Part shown: positions 19,060 through 28,154 of the stretch, piece by piece
Layout: each line of letters starts with the position of its first letter
How positions within the stretch are numbered: the stretch's first letter is position 1
DNA from: Bacillota bacterium
Lineage (GTDB): Bacteria > Bacillota > Clostridia > Lachnospirales > Lachnospiraceae
Length of the DNA stretch: 64,000 bases
Direction of reading: 5' to 3'
NCBI GenBank assembly: GCA_023436225.1
Contig: JAEZKA010000027.1
Coordinates: 1-64,000, forward strand
Notes under the pieces: model-generated
Told to the model about the DNA's origin: nothing
Database searches by the model: none
What the model saw: only the letters and a program-made list of their open reading frames with translations
Program-made: the position numbers and the translations under genes

Positions 19060-19358
19060 ATGAATTCCTCTCTGTTATGTATACTATATAATCTGATTAA
19101 TCTAAATTAGATGTATTATACTCCAATTTCCCTTAAAGTAAATGTTTTTTTTCATAATTATGATGTCATGAACATTGCATTGATCACATGCATTCAAGCA
19201 AGCTTGATGCATGTTCACTACGCTTTCATCATACCATGAACAAAATCAGTTCATGGTCTCTAGCTCCGATCGCATGCATTCAAGCAAGCTTGATGCATGT
19301 TCACTACGCTTTCATCATATATTTAAAAGAAGATTTAGGACCGGGAGTGATACTACTT
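19060..19358. other. Intergenic region with duplicated palindromic repeat
   Basis: The first 130 bases are AT-rich and hold the MATE ribosome binding site. The rest is occupied by two copies of a 47-bp repeat, listed separately. I see no gene. Confidence 0.6.
19187..19319. repeat. Two direct copies of a 47-bp palindrome-bearing repeat
   Basis: Copies at 19187-19233 and 19273-19319 are identical over 47 bases. Each holds a near-palindrome running from ATGCATTCAAGC to TTGATGCAT. The 39-bp spacer holds a perfect inverted repeat, CCATGAAC-N7-GTTCATGG (19234-19256). The layout resembles a REP-like or miniature inverted-repeat unit. The open frame through it is not the start of the ATPase. Confidence 0.85.
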
Positions 19359-22067
19359 ATGCAATGGCATAGTTTACCAATCAGCGAAGTCCTCGAGGAA
19401 CTCGGGGTAACACATAATCAAGGCTTATCAGCCAAGGATGTAAAACAAAGGCAAGAAACATATGGGCGCAATATTCTTGATGCGAAAAAATCTAAGAGCA
19501 TCCTTATGAAGTTCTTAGCCCAGTTTTCTGATTTTATGATCATCATATTGATCTTAGCTGCTATCGTATCTTTTGTTGTATCTTATATGGACGGCGATCC
19601 GGATTATGTGGATCCGGTTATTATATTATGTATCATTATAATAAACGCTACTCTTGGGCTGCTTCAAGAGGCCAGAGCCGAGAAAGCCCTAGAAGCCTTA
19701 AAGAAAATGTCCGCTCCAACCGCCCATGTTCTGCGTGAGGGCAAAATCAATGTGATCGATTCTGCTGAATTGGTTCCTGGTGATATCATACTACTGGAAA
19801 ACGGTGGATTTGTTCCAGCAGATGCTAGACTTATTACAGCGATTAATCTGAAAGCCGAGGAAGCTTCTCTAACCGGTGAATCCAATGCAGTTGATAAGAT
19901 TGCAGAGCTGGTATTAAGACCTGAAACCAATATAGGAGATCGTGTCAATATGGTCCTTGCTACCAGTACGATAACCTATGGGAGAGGCCTTGCAGTTGTT
20001 ACCGCGACCGGTATGAATACTCAGGTCGGACATATTGCAAAGCTGATCATGGAGGAAGAGACTCCTATGACTCCACTTCAAAAACGGCTCGCAAAGACCG
20101 GTAAGGTATTAGGCATAGCCGCTCTGATTATCTGTGGCGTAATCTTTTTCCTTGGACTGATGAAGCATCTACCTATATTTGATATGTTTATGACCTCCGT
20201 CAGCTTAGCAGTTGCCGCTATCCCTGAAGGTCTCCCGGCGATTGTTACAATCATGCTTTCTTTAGGCGTCCAGCGGATGGCGAAAAAGAATGCGGTTATT
20301 CGAAAGCTTCCAGCAGTAGAAACCTTGGGTAGTGCAACCGTAATCTGTTCCGATAAAACAGGCACTCTGACTCAGAATGTCATGACTGTAACTCAAGTCT
20401 GCTCAATTGATGGTAATGAGAAGCCCAACAGCCGCTTTGGCAGCTTTTTGCTATCACATGCAGCTCTATGTAATGATACCATGATAGCAATTGATAATAA
20501 TACACTCTCCCTCACCGGAGAACCCACAGAGAAAGCTCTGGTTTTGGCAGCATATCAGGCAGGCATGAACAAAAACGACCTCGATGCTACCTATCCACGT
20601 GTATTTGAGATTCCCTTTGACTCGGCCAGAAAGCTGATGACTACAGTTCATAAATCACCGGAACAAGGTTATCGAAGCGTCACGAAAGGTGCCTTTGATT
20701 TCATGTTGAGTCGCTGCTCCCACTATTATCAGGATGGCAAACAATATCCACTTACAACAAGGGATAAAAAGAGACTCAATTCCGTGAATAATTCAATGAC
20801 AGAAAAGGCACTTCGTGTTATTGCGGTTGCCTATAAAAATCTACCTGATAATTTTAAAAATATAAAAAAAGAAGCCCTAGAGGAAGATCTTACATTGATC
20901 GGCTTAATCGGAATGATTGATCCGCCCAGAGAAGAAGTGAAATCTGCAGTTGCTGTCTGTCGCCAGGCAGGAATTAAACCAGTCATGATTACTGGTGACC
21001 ATGTGCTGACTGCTCAGGCTATTGCCAGAGAGCTGGGAATACTGGCTGATGGTGAAGAAGCCATCAGTGGGGAGCAATTAACCAAAATGAGTAACGAGGA
21101 ACTGGTAGATAACATCTACCGTTACAGTGTATTTGCAAGAGTTTCCCCTGAACATAAGGTCCGAATTGTAAAAGCTTTTCAGTCCAGAGGCGAGGTGGTC
21201 GCCATGACCGGTGACGGTGTGAACGATGCCCCTGCTCTGAATACTGCTGACATCGGCTGTGCAATGGGTATCACCGGCACCGATGTAGCCAAAAATGCAG
21301 CTGACATGATCCTGACCGACGATAACTTTGCAACGATTGTTTCAGCCGTCAAGGAAGGTCGCGGTATCTATGAAAATATCAAAAAGGCGGTACATTTTCT
21401 CCTTTCCAGCAACATTGGAGAGATTCTTAACATATTTGTCGCTATCCTATTGGGGCTACCTACACCACTCGTTGCTGTCCAGTTATTATGGGTGAATCTG
21501 GTTACAGACTCTCTTCCTGCTATAGCCCTTGGTGTAGAGCCGGCAGCCAAGGATATCATGTTGAAGAAACCTATCTCACCAAAGAAAGGAATGTTCGCAG
21601 ATGGTCTGGCAATACAGATAGTCCTTGAGGGCATTATGATCGGTTCCTTAGCCTTATTGGCCTTTGTGATCGGCTTTCATGTTTATGATACCCCTGCTTT
21701 CTATCGTTCCCTGCTTCCGAAGTCTGAGGGGACTGTTACTCCTACTACCTATATCCCCTGGGTTGGAAGGAGTATGTCCTTCGCCGTACTCAGCCTATCA
21801 CAACTATTCCACTCCTTTAACATGAGGAGCGAGCACTCTCTTGCTAAAATAGGTATATTCACAAACCGTAAGCTGGTCTATTCCTTCATTATCTGCGCCT
21901 TTTTACAGATTATAGTATTAACGATTCCTACTTTAGCAAAGATTTTTCAAGTAGTACCACTGTCACTAAGACAATGGGCAATCACACTCTTTCTTTCGAT
22001 GGTTCCTATTCTCGTTGTAGAGCTACAAAAGAAAGCCTCGGAAATAACCGGAAAGAAAAAGAAATAA
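19359..22067 (+). CDS. P-type Ca2+-transporting ATPase (SERCA-like, PMR1/PacL type)
   Basis: This 902-residue cation pump has about ten membrane helices. The phosphorylation motif DKTGTLT (Asp332), the actuator TGES, the nucleotide-binding KGAFD, MTGDGVNDAP and the M4 ion-site motif PEGLPAIV are all present, which together point to calcium export. Family proteins start close to the QWHSLPISEVLEEL segment, so I place the start at the ATG at 19359 (GGGAG 11 bases upstream). The GTG at 19347 with TAGGA is an alternative. The upstream in-frame extension is repeat DNA. Confidence 0.92.
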   Translation: MQWHSLPISEVLEELGVTHNQGLSAKDVKQRQETYGRNILDAKKSKSILMKFLAQFSDFMIIILILAAIVSFVVSYMDGDPDYVDPVIILCIIIINATLGLLQEARAEKALEALKKMSAPTAHVLREGKINVIDSAELVPGDIILLENGGFVPADARLITAINLKAEEASLTGESNAVDKIAELVLRPETNIGDRVNMVLATSTITYGRGLAVVTATGMNTQVGHIAKLIMEEETPMTPLQKRLAKTGKVLGIAALIICGVIFFLGLMKHLPIFDMFMTSVSLAVAAIPEGLPAIVTIMLSLGVQRMAKKNAVIRKLPAVETLGSATVICSDKTGTLTQNVMTVTQVCSIDGNEKPNSRFGSFLLSHAALCNDTMIAIDNNTLSLTGEPTEKALVLAAYQAGMNKNDLDATYPRVFEIPFDSARKLMTTVHKSPEQGYRSVTKGAFDFMLSRCSHYYQDGKQYPLTTRDKKRLNSVNNSMTEKALRVIAVAYKNLPDNFKNIKKEALEEDLTLIGLIGMIDPPREEVKSAVAVCRQAGIKPVMITGDHVLTAQAIARELGILADGEEAISGEQLTKMSNEELVDNIYRYSVFARVSPEHKVRIVKAFQSRGEVVAMTGDGVNDAPALNTADIGCAMGITGTDVAKNAADMILTDDNFATIVSAVKEGRGIYENIKKAVHFLLSSNIGEILNIFVAILLGLPTPLVAVQLLWVNLVTDSLPAIALGVEPAAKDIMLKKPISPKKGMFADGLAIQIVLEGIMIGSLALLAFVIGFHVYDTPAFYRSLLPKSEGTVTPTTYIPWVGRSMSFAVLSLSQLFHSFNMRSEHSLAKIGIFTNRKLVYSFIICAFLQIIVLTIPTLAKIFQVVPLSLRQWAITLFLSMVPILVVELQKKASEITGKKKK

Positions 22068-22147
22068 TATGTGCTGTATTTATTTCACAATAGTCCATAG
22101 ATCCACTTGAAATCCACTCAAAATCGTTATATAGTAAAAGGACAAAT

Positions 22148-22369
22148 ATGATAAGAGGTGTTGACGTGGATACCAAAAAAACCGAGAATACTCCAAAGAT
22201 GAAGCCCTATGATGAATTGTTGGGGGAGCACTGGTCAATGTATGATGCTATGCCATATGTTTGGGACCCAGATTTGAATGTAGATAAAGTCTTCAAGTGT
22301 ATCAGCGGCAATATTATAAAATATTATCGCTTCCAGATGGATGAACCTTATGAAATAAGATACGAATAA
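22148..22369 (+). CDS. Small protein of unknown function
   Basis: The protein has 73 residues, with AAAAGGA 5 bases before the ATG. It is soluble and rich in Asp, Tyr and aromatic residues (GEHWSMYDAMPYVWDPDLNVD), and no family is recognised. It ends 19 bases before the metallo-hydrolase gene on the same strand and is probably co-transcribed with it. Confidence 0.6.
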   Translation: MIRGVDVDTKKTENTPKMKPYDELLGEHWSMYDAMPYVWDPDLNVDKVFKCISGNIIKYYRFQMDEPYEIRYE

Positions 22370-22387
22370 AGCACAGAGGTGAACTTA

Positions 22388-22981
22388 GTGAATGTCATTA
22401 CATTAGTATATAAATCAACGAATAGCTATTTGATTCAAACAGACAGCGGATGGCTTATGATTGACTCAGGATGGCCTGATACGTTTGCGCAGTTACTACA
22501 GCTGTTGAATCAGAATAATATATCCATCCATGAAGTTAATTATCTGGTGATAACACATTTCCATCCGGATCATGCAGGTTTAACCCAAAATCTTAAGGAT
22601 TTTGGAGCCACATTAATCCTCCACGAGTATCAGGTTCCTTATATTAGTAAACTAAATCTCTTATTCAAGAAGAACCCTAAGGCTAATTTTAAGGATATTA
22701 CTAACAATAATAATCTGGTTTTCTCTGAAGCCGAGAGCCGGAGCTTCTTTAAATCTATAGGAATTGAAGGAGAGTTGATATCTACTCCGGGTCATAGCGA
22801 TGATAGTATCGCCTTAATTATCGATAACTGTTGTGCTTTTACCGGAGACCTTCCGGCTTTAGATCAGACTGAAGTTTATGATGATATTGTTATAGAGGAT
22901 AGCTGGGATATGATTAAGAAGCATTCTGTTAAAACGATCTACCCAGGTCATGGAGATTCCTACGACCTAAATGGTTGTTAA
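22388..22981 (+). CDS. Metallo-beta-lactamase-fold hydrolase
   Basis: This 197-residue enzyme has the zinc motif HFHPDH (near 60) and further ligands in STPGHSDD (His), FTGDLP (Asp) and YPGHGDS (His), so the binuclear site is complete. Families of this size act on thioesters, lactones or similar esters; the substrate is unknown. I chose the GTG at 22388, with AGAGGTG 6 bases upstream; a GTG at 22379 overlaps that site. A terminator overlaps the stop codon. Confidence 0.83.
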   Translation: MNVITLVYKSTNSYLIQTDSGWLMIDSGWPDTFAQLLQLLNQNNISIHEVNYLVITHFHPDHAGLTQNLKDFGATLILHEYQVPYISKLNLLFKKNPKANFKDITNNNNLVFSEAESRSFFKSIGIEGELISTPGHSDDSIALIIDNCCAFTGDLPALDQTEVYDDIVIEDSWDMIKKHSVKTIYPGHGDSYDLNGC

Positions 22982-23007
22982 TCATCATCTGATTAACAAC
23001 CATTTTA
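22969..23007 (+). terminator. Terminator overlapping the hydrolase stop codon
   Basis: A 16-bp perfect stem pairs 22969-22984 with 22990-23005 and is followed by TTA. The left arm includes the stop codon at 22979-22981. Confidence 0.85.
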
Positions 23008-23140
23008 TATGAGATTTCGTATAATGAATACCTATATATGCTTGTACAGCCTACAAATCCTCATAGAGAATAGAAATAACCATAACGATCATCCGTCCAA
23101 AGCAGATGAATACCACCAATATGCTGTGTGTTTATTAATA

Positions 23141-25163
23141 GTTTCAATCCACGCACCCATATAGGGTTGACAAAGCTTTTAGAGTGGCCTCAAACGCATC
23201 TTCAATTTCAATCCACGCACCCATATAGGGTGCGACTCTGAGCTCTGTAGGAATTGGAGTTCCTTTGGTAACATTTCAATCCACGCACCCATATAGGGTG
23301 CGACTATTAGGGAAAGCAATCACTATTGATGGTATATCAATTTCAATCCACGCACCCATATAGGGTGCGACCGGCTCAGGATTATACGATTGAGGATAAG
23401 CCCAAAATTTCAATACACGCACCCATATAGGGTGCGACGCTTGCATATTAATTCTAAAGTTCCTCCTACTTTCATTTCAATCCACGCACCCATATAGGGT
23501 GCGACGTTAACCTCTTTATTTTCCTCAAATGGTGAAGGAAATTTCAATCCACGCACCCATATAGGGTGCGACACTGTTATTTCATTATTACTGATTGCTT
23601 GTTCTTATTTCAATCCACGCACCCATATAGGGTGCGACAAAATTATCACTTTTGAGCTATTCGGAGTTAAGTGATTTCAATCCACGCACCCATATAGGGT
23701 GCGACATCGATACCCTCGTTAATGCACTCTGCATAGATATTTCAATCCACGCACCCATATAGGGTGCGACCCATAAAGCCAAGCGAAGACCAAAAAGGAA
23801 TCGTATTTCAATCCACGCACCCATATAGGGTGCGACTTCTATACGGACGGTTTGCGCGGAGCAGAAGAGATTTCAATCCACGCACCCATATAGGGTGCGA
23901 CAACAAAGACCTAACAGACGCCTAACACCTAACAAATTTCAATCCACGCACCCATATAGGGTGCGACCTTCGGCATGTACAATGTCGTTGATGACATGGA
24001 AATTTCAATCCACGCACCCATATAGGGTGCGACTGTGATGATCTTTCCAATTTCTTTTACCTTTACTTCATTTCAATCCACGCACCCATATAGGGTGCGA
24101 CCGTCGCAATCTTTGATGCCCTTATCCATGATATTATTTCAATCCACGCACCCATATAGGGTGCGACAAAAACATACTCTGTACCTTGTGGTATATTAAC
24201 GATTTCAATCCACGCACCCATATAGGGTGCGACAATGTCGCCACCTCGATGAAATCCATAAGGGAAATTTCAATCCACGCACCCATATAGGGTGCGACAA
24301 CTAAGGCTCAAAAAAACATGAGAAATCAAGGAATTTCAATCCACGCACCCATATAGGGTGCGACCTCGTAAGGAGGGAAAGGAGTAGTATGCCAAAACAT
24401 TTCAATCCACGCACCCATATAGGGTGCGACAAACCGCTGCTACTGATACTAAAATTGTTACTTATTTCAATCCACGCACCCATATAGGGTGCGACATGCA
24501 CAAGAGTTGAAAATACCGACTATCACACCGATTTCAATCCACGCACCCATATAGGGTGCGACATATTTAAAGCGCGAACGAGGCGGTCACGAGCCAATTT
24601 CAATCCACGCACCCATATAGGGTGCGACGCAGTGATTTCATTTGTGGTATGATATTGGAGAATTTCAATCCACGCACCCATATAGGGTGCGACTAGCAGA
24701 GCAACTAAAAGCGTTCGGGTATTCGGATATTTCAATCCACGCACCCATATAGGGTGCGACCATGGAAGGAAATGAGTGATAAACCTAAGGATGAGATTTC
24801 AATCCACGCACCCATATAGGGTGCGACATCGAGGTAGCAAGTATTAATAATTTTTCAATATTATTTCAATCCACGCACCCATATAGGGTGCGACGCTCCG
24901 GTTTTCCGTCTGGTCCTATTTTGGCTTGCAATTTCAATCCACGCACCCATATAGGGTGCGACCTAAATAGGTTGACATCATTTATAGACACAGACGATTT
25001 CAATCCACGCACCCATATAGGGTGCGACTCGTGGCAGCACGTTCCAGAGAAGCTGTTGATCAAATATTTCAATCCACGCACCCATATAGGGTGCGACACT
25101 TCCTGCACTGGTAGCGTAATTGACAACCTGTATTTCAATCCACGCACCCATATAGGGTGCGAC
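23141..25163 (-). CRISPR. Type I-C CRISPR array, 31 repeats and 30 spacers
   Basis: The 32-bp repeat, read on the plus strand, runs from ATTTCAATCC to GGGTGCGAC; its reverse complement is the classical I-C repeat ending GGATTGAAAT. Spacers are 33-37 bases. Repeat starts include 23205, 23273, 23340, 23407, 24531, 24931 and 25132. The array is read on the minus strand, from the leader at its high-coordinate end, in the same direction as the cas genes. Twenty-nine repeats are identical. The one at 23407 has one change (base 9, C to A), and the leader-distal one at 23141-23171 is degenerate (31 bases). Confidence 0.98.
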
Positions 25164-25314
25164 AGCTAGATATTGTAGTATATATCACAACATCCAACAA
25201 AATAACTGATATATTAAAAACATCTCATCTTTTATTAACTTAATTCACCGCTTTTTCTTCATTTTCTAGTGCGAAACAGCCTGGTTTTATATGAGAGCTT
25301 AAGGTTCGCACTAA
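25164..25314 (-). promoter_or_regulatory. CRISPR leader
   Basis: This AT-rich 151-bp segment lies between the cas2 stop and the first repeat. A TATACT (minus strand, 25177-25182) lies about 13 bases before the first repeat and may be the pre-crRNA -10 element. An 8-bp perfect inverted repeat, AGTGCGAA...TTCGCACT (25268-25275 and 25305-25312), lies next to the cas2 stop. It could end the cas transcript or be an adaptation motif. Confidence 0.75.
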
Positions 25315-25605
25315 TCATAAAATCATAGTATCATCAAATTTGTATGTCTGTTTTGCACCTATGTGCTGGACCTTTTTATCATAATTATCACCAAGTCTAT
25401 AAAAGCGAAGACTATCTATATCTTTATCAATTACATCTAATAGCTGCTTTTTTAGCTTTAATAATTCTGCCTCAGTTAAGCTGCACTCAAAAACAGAATT
25501 CTGAACTCTTTGCCCATAATTAACGCAGATTTTTGCTACTTTACGTAATCTGCTGGTACCTTTGACTGAAGTTACATTAATATCATATGTGATTAATATA
25601 TACAT
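25315..25605 (-). CDS. cas2: CRISPR-associated endoribonuclease Cas2
   Basis: This 96-residue ferredoxin-fold protein begins MYILITYDIN, where the Asp is the conserved metal residue. It forms the Cas1-Cas2 integrase that inserts new spacers. It lies 8 bases after cas1 and is the last cas gene before the leader, the usual I-C order. Confidence 0.96.
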   Translation of the reverse strand: MYILITYDINVTSVKGTSRLRKVAKICVNYGQRVQNSVFECSLTEAELLKLKKQLLDVIDKDIDSLRFYRLGDNYDKKVQHIGAKQTYKFDDTMIL

Positions 25606-25613
25606 AGCTTCTC

Positions 25614-26645
25614 CTACTTCCAGAAAAATGGTGGATATTGATCAATATCTCCTCTAAGATACCTGGCAAGCAAAAGAGCTTGTGTGTATGGAACCAATCC
25701 CCATGATATTTTTTCGTTCAAGTAGGGATGGGTCAGCTCTTCCTGCTTATTCTTCTGCCATGCGCTGATGAAGGTTTTTCTTGCTGAGTCTTTAATATAG
25801 ACCGATTTATTTTCGTTTATCTCAAAATCATCTGCTTGAAGCTGATTACGATTTATTAATGAAAGCACGAAACGATCAGCAATAGGAGCTCTCAACTCTT
25901 CAATCATATCATTTGCTAAGGAAGGTCTTCCGGGTCGATCTTGATGCATAAATCCAACATATGGATCTAATCCGACTGTCTCTAATGCAGCAGCAATATC
26001 GTTTGATAATAGCGTATATGCAAATGATAATAGGCTATTTACCCGGTCTTCGGGAGGTCTTTTACTTCTTCCATGGAAATAAAAATTCTCTTTTTGATTT
26101 AAAATCATATGATCAAATGCACTATAATAAATCACTTGTGCACTACCTTCAAAGCCACGTAATTGATCAAGATTCTCACAATTTTCAATTTCATGCATGT
26201 AGTCACTAAGTTTTATTGATATTACTTTCATTTGATCTATGGGTACTCTCAAAGTGTATTGACGTATATACCGTTCTAATAGCCATTTTTCATTATAGAC
26301 TTTCCCTAAGATAAAATTATGAGCTATATTTATACATTCCTCCTTGTGTTCTGCTACTTGATATTGTTTTTTCCGAAGTAAAACATTACCTCTTGTTTCT
26401 CCAATTACACGTGCACGAAATCTACCTGTCGGGGTCAGAAAACATATGGAAATATTTTGGTTTACACATTTCTCCATTAGCTGTGGACTCATTCCCAGAT
26501 TAGAAAAACAGACGATGCCTTCTAAATTATGTAGCGGATATCTGGCAATCAATTTATCATCTTCTCTAACGACTACATTTTCACCGTTCAATCCTATGTA
26601 AACCTCTGGCTTGGTTATAAATAGCATATTTAAAAGTTGCCTCAT
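25614..26645 (-). CDS. cas1: CRISPR-associated endonuclease Cas1 (type I-C)
   Basis: This 343-residue integrase catalyses spacer insertion at the leader-repeat junction. Metal-site residues are visible as E166 in RGFEGSA, H234 in GFMHQDRPGRPSLA and the acidic cluster NDMIEE just after it. The gene overlaps the end of cas4 by 4 bases, so the adaptation genes are coupled. Confidence 0.97.
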   Translation of the reverse strand: MRQLLNMLFITKPEVYIGLNGENVVVREDDKLIARYPLHNLEGIVCFSNLGMSPQLMEKCVNQNISICFLTPTGRFRARVIGETRGNVLLRKKQYQVAEHKEECINIAHNFILGKVYNEKWLLERYIRQYTLRVPIDQMKVISIKLSDYMHEIENCENLDQLRGFEGSAQVIYYSAFDHMILNQKENFYFHGRSKRPPEDRVNSLLSFAYTLLSNDIAAALETVGLDPYVGFMHQDRPGRPSLANDMIEELRAPIADRFVLSLINRNQLQADDFEINENKSVYIKDSARKTFISAWQKNKQEELTHPYLNEKISWGLVPYTQALLLARYLRGDIDQYPPFFWK

Positions 26646-27301
26646 TCTGATATCCTCCCCTGAATATATTGTTTGACATCTCTGCTTTTTTCTAATTTAG
26701 GCAAACAAATATCCTTCAAAGAACAAGTCTCACACTTCTTACCACTTTTAACCTTAGGTGTATATCCCCGATCCATATACGAATGCATTTCCCCAATTAC
26801 TTCCTTCATTAGTCGCCGAAGCTCTTCTGTAAAGTGAATTTCTTCTCTTCTTCTAGTTTCAAAGTAGAATAGATATCCTGTATCGATTCGTGTTTCCAGC
26901 ATTTCTTCCAGACAAAAAACTTCAGCCAGCAATTGAAGTATGTCCGAATTATTCTCCTTGGGCTTCCCCCTTTTATATTCAATTGGGGTAATATTGTAGT
27001 AGTCATTATATTGCGGAATAAAGATTCCTCTTTCATCTTTCTTTAATTCCACAACATCACATTTCCCTGTGATCCCCAATACTTTTGATTTTATAGATAA
27101 TGCACGAATCGTAATAATATCCCCGCGCTTCTCATGGATTTCCGGTTGATCCGTTCTTTCATGCTTTAATTCACCATCTACTGTAAAGAAATTATCTTCC
27201 CATTGCTGCTCAATATGAATTAATGCCCACTGTCTCCTACAAAAGATAAAATGTTGGATTCCTGAAATCATGAGATAATCATCTTCATTATAATCCTTCA
27301 A
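26642..27301 (-). CDS. cas4: CRISPR-associated exonuclease Cas4
   Basis: This 219-residue iron-sulfur nuclease trims prespacers and helps choose the PAM side in I-C systems. The four cluster cysteines are visible: C21 in FCRRQW and three near the C-terminus (CETCSLKDIC). The RecB-like core has ITPIEYKRGK. It overlaps cas7 by 14 bases and cas1 by 4. Confidence 0.95.
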   Translation of the reverse strand: MKDYNEDDYLMISGIQHFIFCRRQWALIHIEQQWEDNFFTVDGELKHERTDQPEIHEKRGDIITIRALSIKSKVLGITGKCDVVELKKDERGIFIPQYNDYYNITPIEYKRGKPKENNSDILQLLAEVFCLEEMLETRIDTGYLFYFETRRREEIHFTEELRRLMKEVIGEMHSYMDRGYTPKVKSGKKCETCSLKDICLPKLEKSRDVKQYIQGRISE

Positions 27302-28154
27302 TAATCTCAGCCCGCAAACCTTTTTCTACTAAATGTGCGAGCCTCTCCTTATTTAATCGTATCTCATAATCTTCATATTTCGCTGGCCTCACAGTATCAT
27401 CTTTCACTTTTATATCCAGTAAATCATGTATTTTAGCGCTGGATGCTACACCTAGCTTTGATGGATGGGTAAACCAATAAAGCTGTTTTACTTCCATACT
27501 ACCTTCCGGTCTGGCAGATGAGGCATCATTAACAAACAACGTTCGTAATGCTTCCTTGATTACCTCTGAATCCTCAGAAGAAAATCCGGTTTTCTCTGCA
27601 AAGTACGTATTAATGCTGCCCTTTATCTTATACACCCCAAATTCCACAAAATGTTTTGTTCCCATGGTATCTGAAGATCTTGTTGCACCTTCTTTTGCCG
27701 ACATACCATTGGTGCTACGAGTAATCTGCATACTAATCACATCAACAGGACTTAAGCTCTTTGCTATGGTTACGGACACTGGACCGCGAATTCCTATGGA
27801 ACGGCCCTGGAATGTTACTACCTGGCCGAAGCTTCTGACATCCATCCATTTTTTGCACGACTCCTGATACACCTTATCATCCGAATCAATTTTTGGTGCT
27901 TTAAATTCACTATTAAATCTTTCTTCTAATGATTTCTTACCATCCTCAATACGATCATTCGTTTGCACGAAAATTGAATACCCCATATCCTGCATACGAT
28001 TTCTGATCTTTCGCTTAATACAGACATCACTAATCTCACCATATCCATCATAATCGGTTCTTGGCATATTCTCATTGAGCGGATCACCATTGGGGTTACT
28101 CTCACTCACAGTAAAAAACATTACAAAGTCAATCTTATTTTCGATATTAGACAT
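27288..28154 (-). CDS. cas7: Type I-C Cascade backbone Cas7
   Basis: This 288-residue RRM-fold subunit polymerises along the crRNA spacer. It starts with the family's FVMFFTVSESNPNGDPLNENMPR-like segment (residues 9-31) and contains the RSIGIRGPVSVTIAKSLSPV stretch. The first base of its ATG is the last base of the cas8c stop codon. Also called Csd2. Confidence 0.95.
   Translation of the reverse strand: MSNIENKIDFVMFFTVSESNPNGDPLNENMPRTDYDGYGEISDVCIKRKIRNRMQDMGYSIFVQTNDRIEDGKKSLEERFNSEFKAPKIDSDDKVYQESCKKWMDVRSFGQVVTFQGRSIGIRGPVSVTIAKSLSPVDVISMQITRSTNGMSAKEGATRSSDTMGTKHFVEFGVYKIKGSINTYFAEKTGFSSEDSEVIKEALRTLFVNDASSARPEGSMEVKQLYWFTHPSKLGVASSAKIHDLLDIKVKDDTVRPAKYEDYEIRLNKERLAHLVEKGLRAEIIEGL

Noticed and set aside
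19188..19358. N-terminal 57-residue extension of the calcium ATPase
   Set aside because: The extension is encoded by the duplicated 47-bp repeat and has no ribosome binding site; family proteins start near the ATG at 19359.
24301..25169. Open frames of 66-93 residues inside the CRISPR array
   Set aside because: They are translations of the repeat units, with the same peptide recurring every 66 bases.
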